A stretch of DNA of 10,797 bases from CAG-1000 sp964345385 (GCA_964345385.1 CAYFQM010000023.1:1-10797), one strand, 5' to 3'. Positions 1 to 8,344 are shown, counted from the stretch's first letter. Numbers and translations: made by a program. The notes: generated by a model from the sequence alone, not told the origin.

Positions 1-769
1 ATAAGTTTGTTATTATTGATATCATTACTATAGGAATAGAATAAGCAACTATTTTTTTAAATATAGCTTTTGAAGAAACTTTATCTTTTTTATCTACTAT
101 AGGAAACAATTGTTTATTTTTATTTATTTTATATTTTAAATATAAATATGCAACTAATCCCCCTACAAAAGCTCCTAATAAAGCAGTAGATACTCCTATT
201 TCAATTGATGAATTAAATACTTTAATTGATAAATATGATCCTAAAAGTACAACTGCTATTCTTACTACTTGTTCTATTATTTGACTTATAGAAGTTGGAG
301 TAATAAACTTATGTCCTTGAAGATAACCTCTTAATATAGATAAAAATGGTATTATTAATAAACAAAGTGATATTGCTTTTATAGTTAAGGATATACTACT
401 TATATTAGATTTATCTATTCCTGAAAGTAAAAATATAGCTATTATATTTGAAAAGAAAAATAATACTAAAAAAGAAAGTATGCTTAATAAAAGCATTGAT
501 TTTAAACCGATTTTATATGTTCTTTCTTTAGCATCATACATCTCTAATGCATTATATTCAGATATTATCATAGACATAGCTATAGGTACTCCTGCAGTTG
601 ATATATTTAAAAAGAGTATGTATATATTATATGCATAACTATATAAAGTTCCACCTTCTTCACCTATTATCTTATAAAAAGGTATTACATATATTGCTCC
701 TAATATTTTTATAAAAACTAAAGATAAAAAAGTTATAAATGTTCCACTTATAAAAGAGTTTTTTTTCAT
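1..769 (-). CDS. murJ: MurJ/YtgP-SpoVB-type lipid II (polysaccharide) flippase, 3' part missing
   Basis: Reading the minus strand from ATG 769 gives 256 open codons that run off the left edge; the C-terminal half is outside. The protein begins MKKNSFISGTFITFL and is a chain of hydrophobic helices. Stretches such as GEEGGTLYSYAYNIY, STAGVPIAMS, RGYLQGHKFITPTSISQ and IIEQVVRI match the YtgP/SpoVB branch of the MOP exporter superfamily (family recall, no search). B. subtilis YtgP is a MurJ-type flippase moving lipid II across the cytoplasmic membrane. The start overlaps the stop of the ATP-grasp gene (ATGA, 766-769). No good Shine-Dalgarno is seen, the nearest GAGGA being about 18 nt upstream, so translation is probably coupled. 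The neighbouring racemase and ligase fit a role in wall or surface polymer precursor export. It could instead flip another lipid-linked glycan. Confidence 0.85.
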   Translation of the reverse strand, partial: MKKNSFISGTFITFLSLVFIKILGAIYVIPFYKIIGEEGGTLYSYAYNIYILFLNISTAGVPIAMSMIISEYNALEMYDAKERTYKIGLKSMLLLSILSFLVLFFFSNIIAIFLLSGIDKSNISSISLTIKAISLCLLIIPFLSILRGYLQGHKFITPTSISQIIEQVVRIAVVLLGSYLSIKVFNSSIEIGVSTALLGAFVGGLVAYLYLKYKINKNKQLFPIVDKKDKVSSKAIFKKIVAYSIPIVMISIITNL

Positions 770-1785
770 AATTTTATATTTTTTAATTCCTCTCCTAAAA
801 CATCTTTAATTTGTTTTAAATGTCCTACTTTTGAATTATTTAATTTATAATATTGAAGTAAGCCATAACTTGGATATTCATTTCCTTCTATTATAATAGG
901 ACCTTCTTCAGTAATAGCAATATCCCATCCTACATATCTTATTTCAGGCACTACTAAAGAGCATTTTTTAGCTAGTTCAATACCTTCTTTAATATATGGA
1001 AGTTTTACACTTTTAAATGGGGTTTTTGCGATTGGATGCTCTTCATATTCATTAGCTAAATCATCTACTATAGGAGTTATTAACTTTCCTTTTTCATTAA
1101 ATACTCCGTATGCATCATCACTACCTACTAATATTCCATCAGATAAATTAATTCTAACAGCAGTTCCCATAATATATGATTTTCCATCTTTAACTAAAGT
1201 TACTACTCTTAAAACATTAACAGCAAATGGATTTAATTTATTCATTTCACTATGTTGAATAATTTCTTCTTCTACTAAATATAATTTTTTATTTAATAAA
1301 CTTTTTAGTAAAATGCTAGGACTTTGAACACTCTTAACATCTATTTTTTCTATACCATGTCCACCAAAATCAATTAATGGTTTAGCAAATACATATTTTT
1401 TTCCTTTTAAAAACAAAGAAAACTCTTCTTCAGTAATATTTCTAATATCTATAAAATCTCTTTTAATATATTCTTTAAATACTTTATTAAAAATTATCTT
1501 ATTAGAAAATATACATCTATAACTTCTTGGATTTAAATACTCTATTAATTTATAATAACTTTTAGTAGTAATAAAAGTATCTTTTTCTTCTTTAGTTAAA
1601 TTAATGTAGTCTCCTTTTAAATAATCAGTATATCCTATACCATACTTAAGAAAGTTTACAATCATATCTCTTTTTACATAACAAGAACTTTTATTATTAT
1701 TTTTAGCTATTAGTTTAGCTATATAATTTAACTTTTTATAGTTAATTGCCCTCACTTTTGATATCATCATTTTTCTAACACTCAT
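766..1785 (-). CDS. ATP-grasp ligase, sugar-transfer-associated type
   Basis: A 339-residue soluble protein. The first ~100 residues are a basic, probably helical region. The ATP-grasp fold follows: Lys135 in YVFAKPLIDFGGHG with its Gly-rich loop (141-144), the hinge-like YLVEEEIIQH (169-178), NVLRVVTLV (190-198), and the metal/nucleotide end with VGWDIA (Asp288) and IIIEGNEYPSYG (Glu300, Asn302). The pattern resembles the sugar-transfer-associated ATP-grasp family (PF14397), found in polysaccharide clusters; I judge this by motif memory. Such enzymes join a carboxylate to an amine or similar acceptor using ATP; the substrate here is unknown. AAGGAG lies 7 nt before the ATG, inside the end of alr, whose stop is 1 nt upstream. 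The stop overlaps the flippase start. Position between alanine racemase and flippase suggests it modifies a lipid-linked wall precursor, possibly with a D-amino acid (inference). Confidence 0.85.
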   Translation of the reverse strand: MSVRKMMISKVRAINYKKLNYIAKLIAKNNNKSSCYVKRDMIVNFLKYGIGYTDYLKGDYINLTKEEKDTFITTKSYYKLIEYLNPRSYRCIFSNKIIFNKVFKEYIKRDFIDIRNITEEEFSLFLKGKKYVFAKPLIDFGGHGIEKIDVKSVQSPSILLKSLLNKKLYLVEEEIIQHSEMNKLNPFAVNVLRVVTLVKDGKSYIMGTAVRINLSDGILVGSDDAYGVFNEKGKLITPIVDDLANEYEEHPIAKTPFKSVKLPYIKEGIELAKKCSLVVPEIRYVGWDIAITEEGPIIIEGNEYPSYGLLQYYKLNNSKVGHLKQIKDVLGEELKNIKL

Positions 1786-1786
1786 T

Positions 1787-2944
1787 TTATTTCTCCTTAT
1801 TTATATATATTCTTTCTAACTCAAGACTTATATTTGAAAGCATATAATGAATAGATTTATTTTCTAATCTAGCTAAATATCCTAAAGTTAAATCTTCTCC
1901 TAATATAGTTACTTCATCACCTAGTTTAACACTTTCATCTACCAGAATGCTCATCATACACATAGACATTCTAGAAATAGCATTATATTCTTTATTATTA
2001 ATTAATACTTTTCTATTATTATTAAATCCTATTCCATCACCATAACCAATAGGAAGAGTCGCAGCTAAAACATCTTTTTTAGCAATGTACTCTGCTCCAT
2101 AGCCAATAAACTCACCCTTCTTTACTTTTCTTATTTCCATAACATGAGTTTTTATTTTAAGGCATGGTTTTATATCTAATTTAGTTCCTCTTATTATATC
2201 ATTAATATTATATTTTTTTTGATAAAACCCATCTCTTATTTTTCTAAGATGATCTTTTAAACTATTACTATAATTAGGAAGAGATATATCATATCCATAT
2301 GAAAGAAGACCTATTCTCATTCCATTAGCAATATCTATCTTTTTATGATTGATTGTAGCAAAAGAAGATGGTAAGTGAACTATTTTTACCCTTTTTAAAT
2401 CTATTAAACTAGTTATCTTTCTAAAATTAGATAATTGCTTGTTATAATATTTATCATTAATACCAGGAGTTGCAAAATGAGTAAAAATACCTTCTAAATA
2501 AATGTTATCCTTACATAAATTATATATTTCTAATAATTCATTTTTATCTTTTACTCCTAAACGATTCATACCACTATCTACTTTAATATGAACAGTAAAC
2601 TTTTTATTTAGTTTTATTACTTCTTTTAAATAATCTATATTTGTAATAGTAATAGATATATTATGTTTAAAAGCATCTAATAAATTTTCTTTATCTATTA
2701 CTTCTACACATAATATAGGTACAGTTTTATTTTCTTTTCTTATTAAAAGAGCTTCATCTAATGAAGAACAAGTTAAATGAGTAGCTCCTGCTTCTACTAA
2801 AGTATTAACTATACCATAACCATGTCCATATGCATAAGATTTAACCATTACCATATTATATTTATATTTATATTTTTTTATAATTGATTTAACATTATTT
2901 TTTAATATATTTAAATCTACTTCTACATAAGTTTTTCTATACAT
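1787..2944 (-). CDS. alr: Alanine racemase (PLP-dependent, fold type III)
   Basis: A 385-residue enzyme expected to interconvert L- and D-alanine for peptidoglycan in the cytoplasm. Visible family landmarks: PLP lysine Lys35 in MVMVKSYAYGHG, Lys121 and Arg128 in KVDSGMNRLGV, THFATPG (His156), Arg210 in GMRIGLLSYG, catalytic Tyr282 in IGYGAEY, PIGYGDG (299-304) and Tyr367 near the C-terminus. Two oddities stand out. About 26 extra residues lie around 221-256 compared with the Geobacillus enzyme as I recall it. The usual CMDQ active-site motif reads SMCM (327-330), so the conserved Asp is Cys329. The ATG has AGAGG 5 nt upstream. The gene follows the MBL gene by 24 nt and precedes the ATP-grasp gene by 1 nt. 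A related amino-acid racemase (for example serine) cannot be excluded because of the altered motif. Confidence 0.92.
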   Translation of the reverse strand: MYRKTYVEVDLNILKNNVKSIIKKYKYKYNMVMVKSYAYGHGYGIVNTLVEAGATHLTCSSLDEALLIRKENKTVPILCVEVIDKENLLDAFKHNISITITNIDYLKEVIKLNKKFTVHIKVDSGMNRLGVKDKNELLEIYNLCKDNIYLEGIFTHFATPGINDKYYNKQLSNFRKITSLIDLKRVKIVHLPSSFATINHKKIDIANGMRIGLLSYGYDISLPNYSNSLKDHLRKIRDGFYQKKYNINDIIRGTKLDIKPCLKIKTHVMEIRKVKKGEFIGYGAEYIAKKDVLAATLPIGYGDGIGFNNNRKVLINNKEYNAISRMSMCMMSILVDESVKLGDEVTILGEDLTLGYLARLENKSIHYMLSNISLELERIYINKEK

Positions 2945-2959
2945 AACAGCCTCTAAATT

Positions 2960-2988
2960 ATTTTATCACTATTTGTTTTTTAAATCAA
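2960..2988 (-). promoter_or_regulatory. Candidate internal promoter for alr-ATP-grasp-murJ
   Basis: On the minus strand TTGATT (2983-2988) is 17 nt from TAAAAT (2960-2965), which is preceded by TG in the extended -10 position (TGATAAAAT). It lies across the end of the MBL gene and the 24-nt gap to alr. The predicted start is at about 2952-2953, giving a leader of roughly 8-10 nt that would begin at the AGAGG Shine-Dalgarno. AT-rich DNA throws up such hexamers by chance, so this is a moderate call. Confidence 0.4.
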
Positions 2989-3721
2989 TTGTAGTACTTT
3001 CTTCTGCAGATGTTACATGTATTTTTATTTTCTCATCTATACTTTTTCTTGTTTCATTATAAGCTAGTTCATAAGTATTATCTTCCTTACTTATATGCAT
3101 AAGTGCTATAACTTTAGTATTATTTCCTACTAATTTTTGAAGATAAAATTTGCATTGCTCATTTGATAAATGTCCTTCATCACCAATATTTCTTAATTTA
3201 GTATTGAGATTTTTATTTCCATTCATTTCCATTTCTGGATCATGATTACTTTCAATTAAATATACATTTTTATTTTTCATTATATTAAAATATTTAGAAT
3301 ATATAAGACCAGTATCTGTTATATAACAAATAGATTCATTACCATTTTCAATTACATATCCATAACCAAATACATCATGAGATATAGGAATTTTTTTAAT
3401 AGTTAAGCCTTCTATATTATCTATATCATCTATAAAATAAACACCATTATATTTTTCTTTATTAGGTAGTTCATTAAATGTTTGTTTTGGTAAATATATA
3501 TCAATATTTTTTCTATAAAAAGTATATAAGCTTTTTATATGGTCTAAGTGTGAATGAGTAATTAATATAAAATCTAATGAAGAAGCTTCTACATCTATTT
3601 CATTTAGTTTTTCTTCAATATATTTAAAAGAAAATCCTACGTCAATTAAAAATCTTTTATTATTAAGTTCAATGTATGTAGAGTTACCACTTGAACTACT
3701 TCCTAAAAATACTATTTTCAT
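2969..3721 (-). CDS. walJ: WalJ/YycJ-like metallo-beta-lactamase-fold hydrolase (probable exonuclease)
   Basis: A 250-residue cytoplasmic MBL-fold protein. It starts with the YycJ-like MKIVFLGSSSSGNSTYIE, carries the metal motif THSHLDH (His56, His58, Asp60, His61), then His115 (PISHD), Asp136 in TDTG, ESNHDPEM (His160), GHLSNEQ (His184) and MHIS (His209). The ESNHD and GHLSN motifs are characteristic of the YycJ/WalJ branch. In Bacilli walJ usually ends the walRK operon; the protein has been linked to coordination of division with replication and proposed to be a 5' exonuclease in mismatch repair (literature recall). Here it follows polC instead, with ATG overlapping the polC stop (ATGA, 3718-3721) and only a weak GGTGA in front. 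That implies translational coupling to the replicative polymerase and supports a DNA role. No walRK genes are visible in the window. Confidence 0.9.
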   Translation of the reverse strand: MKIVFLGSSSSGNSTYIELNNKRFLIDVGFSFKYIEEKLNEIDVEASSLDFILITHSHLDHIKSLYTFYRKNIDIYLPKQTFNELPNKEKYNGVYFIDDIDNIEGLTIKKIPISHDVFGYGYVIENGNESICYITDTGLIYSKYFNIMKNKNVYLIESNHDPEMEMNGNKNLNTKLRNIGDEGHLSNEQCKFYLQKLVGNNTKVIALMHISKEDNTYELAYNETRKSIDEKIKIHVTSAEESTTIDLKNK

Positions 3722-6700
3722 AATTCACCAAAATCAAATATAGTTAATTGTGAGCTTTCTGGTAAATCATTAAATATACCTAACCCTCTCATTTTATCAA
3801 TTACTGTTTGTGATACTTTGCATCTTTCTTGAAAGTCTTCAATACTTATAAATGGTTTTTTAGCTGCTTCTGCTACTATATTATTTCCTACTGTTTCACC
3901 TAAACCTTCTATTACAGTCCAAGAAGGAAGTATATTATTTTCATCTATTACTTCAAAAGTTTTACATTTACTTTTATATAAATCTAAATTATTTATTTTA
4001 ATACCTCTTGCAGTACATTCTAATGCTACTAAAGAAGTTTCTAATATATCTTTATCTTTATTAGTTAATTTTTCAGTTGAATTATTAATAGAATCTATTT
4101 TATTTTTAATAGATGAGTATCCTTCAAGCATTGAATCTATATCAAAATCAACTGCTTTTGTTGAAAACCATGATGCATAAAAATATGATGGCATATGTAC
4201 TTTATACCAAGCTATTCTAAAAGCACTTGTTACATATGCAGATGCATGAGCTTTAGGAAACATGTATTCTATTTTACCGCATGAATCTATATACCAATCT
4301 TCTATTTTAGCTTCTTTCATTTTTTGTATATAAGAATTCCATTTGTCTGGATCTTTCTTTGCTTTTCCTTTACGAACAAACTCCATTATATTAAATGCAT
4401 CAATAGAGCTTAAACCCTTTTGAATTAAATAAATCATTATATCATCACGGCAACCTATTACATCCTTAAACTCAACTATTTTATTTAAAACTAAATCTTG
4501 AGCATTACCTCCCCATACGCCTGTACCATGAGAAAGCCCTGATATTTTAACAAGTTCACTAAATGTAGTTGGTTTTGTTTCAGTAAGAGTTTGAATTGCT
4601 AAAGGAGTACCAAACTCTGGTACACCAAGTGTTCCAGTTGGACAGTTAATCTCTTCTTCTGTAACATCTAAAACTTTAGGTGATAAAAATATTGACATAG
4701 TATCTATATCATCTAATGGAACTTTTGTAACATCAGTTTTACTCATTTCTTGTATTAAACGAAGTTGCGTTGGATCTGAATGACCTAAAATATCTAATTT
4801 TAATAAATTATCTTCTAAAGCATTATAATCAAAATGAGTTGTTTTCCATGCTGAATTTGGATCATCAGCTGGATACTGATATGGAGTAAAGTCATATACA
4901 TCCATATAATCAGGCACTACTACTATTCCTCCAGGGTGCTGTCCTGTTGTTCTTTTAACACCAGTACATCCCAAAGCAAGTCTTTCTATTTCAGCAGATC
5001 TAACATCATAAATATTATTATCTTCAAAATACCCTTTTACAAAACCAAATGCAGTTTTTTCAGCAGCTGTTCCAATAGTACCCGCACGATATACATTATC
5101 TTCTCCAAATAAAACTTTGGTATATTCATGAGCACTTGCTTGATTTAAATCAGAAAAGTTTAAATCTATATCTGGTACTTTATCAGCATTAAATCCTAAG
5201 AATGTAGCAAAAGGCATATCTTGACCATCTTTTTCTAATAATGTTTTACAATTAGGACATTTTTTATCTGGAAGATCTGGTCCACAAGAATATTTATTTG
5301 ATAAACTTCCATTTTCATCTTCAAAAATACTTAATTTACAATTAGGACATCTATAATGAGTTGGAAGTGGATTCACTTCTGTAATGCCTAATAAAGTAGC
5401 TACGAAACTGCTTCCTACACTTCCTCTACTACCAACTATATAGCCTTCATCATTAGAGTTTTTTACAAGTCTTTGAGCAATTATATATATCGGATCAAAT
5501 CCTCCTCCTATAATTCCTCCTAACATACTCTTTATTTCAGCTTCTATTTCTTCTTCTTTTAAATTTTTATTCTTTTTTAATACTACTTCTTTTAAACATT
5601 TTTTAACTTCATCAAAACCTGCTTCAATAGTATTATATAAATTTTTATATACTCTATCAGCAAAATCTTCTTTATTTTTATATCTATTTAATTTAGTAGT
5701 CCAATAGTTATATAAAGCTTCTCCATATAACTCAAGCGCTATTCTTTCTATTATATTATTAGGAAGTGGACTTCCATATAAACTAATCGCTTTTTCAAGC
5801 GCTATTTCTGTTAATACTTTAGGGCAATCCAAATAACCTTTTCCATCATCACTTCTAACTCTAGGACTAAAAGGAACTCCTTTAGTGTCTATTATAACAT
5901 CAATATGATCCACCATATCAGCTACTTTATTAGTATTAGTTACTACTATTTCATATGCTAAATCTTTTCCTAAAAAATCAAAATCACTAAGCATCTCAGA
6001 AGTAGTTCTAAAATGCTGAGAAGGAATTTCAGTAATAGATTTATTATTAAGTGGATGAAGACCACCACCAGGTACTTTTTGATTAATAATTATTTTTCTA
6101 TATATTAAGTCTTCTTTATAAAAATGATGAACATCTCCAGTAGCAACAATAATTTTACCTGCTTCTTTAGTTGAATCAATTATCTTTTTAATATGACTTT
6201 TAAGTTCTAAATAGTTTGAAAAATCTCCTTTTTGTATTAAATGGTCATATACTTCTGGACTTTGAACTTCTACATAGTCATAAAAAGATATTACATTAGA
6301 AAGTTCTTCTCCTTCTTTACTTTTAGCTTCAACAAATACTTCTGATTCATAACAAGAACTTCCTATTAAAAGTCCTTCTCTTAAAGAAGAAAGAACGCTT
6401 CTTGGTATTCTAGGAGTTTTATATAAATATTTAGTATTAGCTAAAGAAATAATTTTAAATAAGTTTTTAAGACCCTTTTGATTCATAGCAATCATATTAA
6501 CATGATATGGTTTACCAAATTTATATATATCATCTATACTTACTAATTTTTCTAAATCATTTATAGTTTTATATCCCATAGATTTAACTTTTTTAAGCAT
6601 TTTATAAAATACAAGTGCAGTCGCTTTAGCATCATAATCAGCTCTATGGTGAGATAACTCATCAAACTCTATATCATATCTTTTAACAAGAGTACTTAAA

Positions 6701-8298
6701 TTATGATGAGCATAAGAAGAATCTAATCCTCTTGATAACTCTAAGGTATCTATTATAGGATTAGTTATTTCTTTTAATTTATATTTTTTAATTGCACTTT
6801 CTAAAAACGACATATCAAACTTAGCATTATGAGCAACTAATGGATGAATAGACGCAAACTCTAAAAACTTTTTAACTACTTCTTCTTCACTTTCTTTATC
6901 CTTTAACATTTCATCCGTTATAGAAGTAAGCTCTACTATTTTACTAGGAAGTTTTCTTCCAGGATTAATTAACATATCAAAAGTATCAATTATTTTTCCA
7001 TCATGTATCTTAACTGCTCCTATTTCAATCATTTGATCACTTCCAGCAGCATTAAAACCTGTTGTTTCAGTATCAAACACAACATAAGTAGTTTCTAATA
7101 AATCATTATCATTTCCTCTTATAACTATATCAACATTATCATTCACCATAATGGTTTCAAGTCCATATAAACCTTTGAATTTTTTACTTTCATCAGTTTG
7201 TTTTTTATTATATGATTTTATTAAATCATAACAAATAGGAAAAGCTTGACATCCATGATGATCAGTAATAGCTACTGCTTTATACCCCATATTAATAGCA
7301 TTAGTAATAAGTTCACATGTATGAGCTTTTAAATCAAGTTTAACTACACTATCCATTTGACTCATCATAGTATGAGCATGAAGTTCAACTCTTTTAACTT
7401 CTTCATTATCTACAAACTTTTTTTCTTTTTTAGGATAAGTTTCTATATCATTTATTGCAATTTCATACTCACTATTATAATTATTAAGTGAAACATTACC
7501 TTTTATTTTATACCAAGTATTTAACTTTATTTCATTATAAAAATCTTCACATTCTTTTATAAATTCTTTTTTATAAAATATTTTTCCATTTATACTATCT
7601 ATATTATCGGAAGCTTTAACTGTTATAATAATCCAATCTTTTCTATAATCTATTTTTTTAGAAAAGAAATAACATACAGCAACTACATCTTTCATAGTAA
7701 CTATTAAATTACTTATTTTTTCTATTTTACCTCTTATAAAAGAACCTTTTATTATTTTAATATCATCTTCCTCTTTTAAAAATAATTCTTTAGTTGAGTT
7801 AATACTATCTTGAAGTTCTTTTCTCGCTTCTAAATTAATATGTACTTTTAAACTTACATCAAAGCCCATACAAGAAAGAAATGATAAAAGTTTATCTTTT
7901 AATGATAAAATCTTTTTTTCTTCAATTTTATTAATAACTTCAAAATCAATTATATTGTTTTCATATGTAATTGCATCTTTATCTATACTAGCAAGCATAG
8001 GACTATCCAGTACTAATTTATCATAATAATACTCAGTATATTCTTTTAAATATTTATTAGAATTCTTAACATGAAAAACAAAATAAACTTTATTAGCGTT
8101 TTTAAAAGTTAAAGAAGATTCATATAATTTAATATATACATATATAGGAATTAACTCATCCATATTTATATATATAGTCATTGTATTTTTTTTCTTATTT
8201 ATAACTACTTTTTCAAGAGTAAAATCTTCAAAAAAAGAGTACATAGTACTTTCAAAATTTATACTGTCTAAATATCGTTTAAGTCTTTCGTCCTTCAA
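3718..8298 (-). CDS. polC: DNA polymerase III alpha subunit, Gram-positive PolC type with built-in proofreading
   Basis: A 1526-residue replicative polymerase, against about 1440 in B. subtilis. In order: N-terminal domain (1-180); OB fold (~185-295); PHP domain (HAHT with His307/His309, TDHHG at 345-349); DEDD exonuclease inserted in PHP (FDTETTG with Asp409/Glu411, HNAKFD with Asp495, His551...Asp556); PHP remainder (TGDVHH, Asp722); polymerase core with GSRGSVGSS (956-964), a zinc ribbon (CPNC pairs at 984-987 and 1014-1017, plus Cys1005), catalytic PDIDLNFS (Asp1043, Asp1045), TGQHPGG and KLDILGH (Asp1169); C-terminal helix-hairpin region and clamp-binding QLTIF (1517-1521). About 70 extra residues sit at 858-927. 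I chose TTG 8298 because AGGTGAGG stands just before it; GTG 8307 is in frame but has no Shine-Dalgarno. First gene of the five-gene operon; the TGA stop overlaps the next start. Confidence 0.97.
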   Translation of the reverse strand: MKDERLKRYLDSINFESTMYSFFEDFTLEKVVINKKKNTMTIYINMDELIPIYVYIKLYESSLTFKNANKVYFVFHVKNSNKYLKEYTEYYYDKLVLDSPMLASIDKDAITYENNIIDFEVINKIEEKKILSLKDKLLSFLSCMGFDVSLKVHINLEARKELQDSINSTKELFLKEEDDIKIIKGSFIRGKIEKISNLIVTMKDVVAVCYFFSKKIDYRKDWIIITVKASDNIDSINGKIFYKKEFIKECEDFYNEIKLNTWYKIKGNVSLNNYNSEYEIAINDIETYPKKEKKFVDNEEVKRVELHAHTMMSQMDSVVKLDLKAHTCELITNAINMGYKAVAITDHHGCQAFPICYDLIKSYNKKQTDESKKFKGLYGLETIMVNDNVDIVIRGNDNDLLETTYVVFDTETTGFNAAGSDQMIEIGAVKIHDGKIIDTFDMLINPGRKLPSKIVELTSITDEMLKDKESEEEVVKKFLEFASIHPLVAHNAKFDMSFLESAIKKYKLKEITNPIIDTLELSRGLDSSYAHHNLSTLVKRYDIEFDELSHHRADYDAKATALVFYKMLKKVKSMGYKTINDLEKLVSIDDIYKFGKPYHVNMIAMNQKGLKNLFKIISLANTKYLYKTPRIPRSVLSSLREGLLIGSSCYESEVFVEAKSKEGEELSNVISFYDYVEVQSPEVYDHLIQKGDFSNYLELKSHIKKIIDSTKEAGKIIVATGDVHHFYKEDLIYRKIIINQKVPGGGLHPLNNKSITEIPSQHFRTTSEMLSDFDFLGKDLAYEIVVTNTNKVADMVDHIDVIIDTKGVPFSPRVRSDDGKGYLDCPKVLTEIALEKAISLYGSPLPNNIIERIALELYGEALYNYWTTKLNRYKNKEDFADRVYKNLYNTIEAGFDEVKKCLKEVVLKKNKNLKEEEIEAEIKSMLGGIIGGGFDPIYIIAQRLVKNSNDEGYIVGSRGSVGSSFVATLLGITEVNPLPTHYRCPNCKLSIFEDENGSLSNKYSCGPDLPDKKCPNCKTLLEKDGQDMPFATFLGFNADKVPDIDLNFSDLNQASAHEYTKVLFGEDNVYRAGTIGTAAEKTAFGFVKGYFEDNNIYDVRSAEIERLALGCTGVKRTTGQHPGGIVVVPDYMDVYDFTPYQYPADDPNSAWKTTHFDYNALEDNLLKLDILGHSDPTQLRLIQEMSKTDVTKVPLDDIDTMSIFLSPKVLDVTEEEINCPTGTLGVPEFGTPLAIQTLTETKPTTFSELVKISGLSHGTGVWGGNAQDLVLNKIVEFKDVIGCRDDIMIYLIQKGLSSIDAFNIMEFVRKGKAKKDPDKWNSYIQKMKEAKIEDWYIDSCGKIEYMFPKAHASAYVTSAFRIAWYKVHMPSYFYASWFSTKAVDFDIDSMLEGYSSIKNKIDSINNSTEKLTNKDKDILETSLVALECTARGIKINNLDLYKSKCKTFEVIDENNILPSWTVIEGLGETVGNNIVAEAAKKPFISIEDFQERCKVSQTVIDKMRGLGIFNDLPESSQLTIFDFGEL

Positions 8299-8301
8299 TT
8301 T

Positions 8302-8309
8302 CCTCACCT
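8302..8309 (-). promoter_or_regulatory. Ribosome binding site deciding the polC start
   Basis: AGGTGAGG overlaps the GTG at 8307-8305, so GTG has no ribosome site of its own. The in-frame TTG at 8298-8296 lies 3 nt after the octamer, or 5 nt after its AGGTGA core, an acceptable spacing. It also makes the N-terminus line up with B. subtilis PolC within a few residues. Confidence 0.6.
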
Positions 8310-8315
8310 ATTATG

Positions 8316-8344
8316 ATTATACATATAAAAAGGAATTATATCAA
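8316..8344 (-). promoter_or_regulatory. Candidate sigma-A promoter of the polC operon
   Basis: TTGATA (8339-8344) and a perfect TATAAT (8316-8321) are separated by exactly 17 nt on the minus strand. The -35 box lies in the loop and first stem base of the terminator of the preceding DUF1003 gene. The start point is expected near 8308-8310, so the message would begin at or just before AGGTGAGG and have a leader of about 10-12 nt to the TTG codon, or almost none to the GTG. Confidence 0.6.

Noticed and set aside
3718..3720. TGA read as tryptophan (mollicute code), suggested by the very low GC
   Set aside because: TGA ends polC and the ATP-grasp gene exactly at ATGA overlaps, Trp codons are TGG, and reading through the TGA upstream of DUF1003 reaches a TAA within a few codons without giving family-like sequence.
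8305..8307. GTG as the polC start
   Set aside because: No Shine-Dalgarno precedes it and it overlaps AGGTGAGG, which serves the TTG at 8298 better. Not excluded if the transcript is leaderless.
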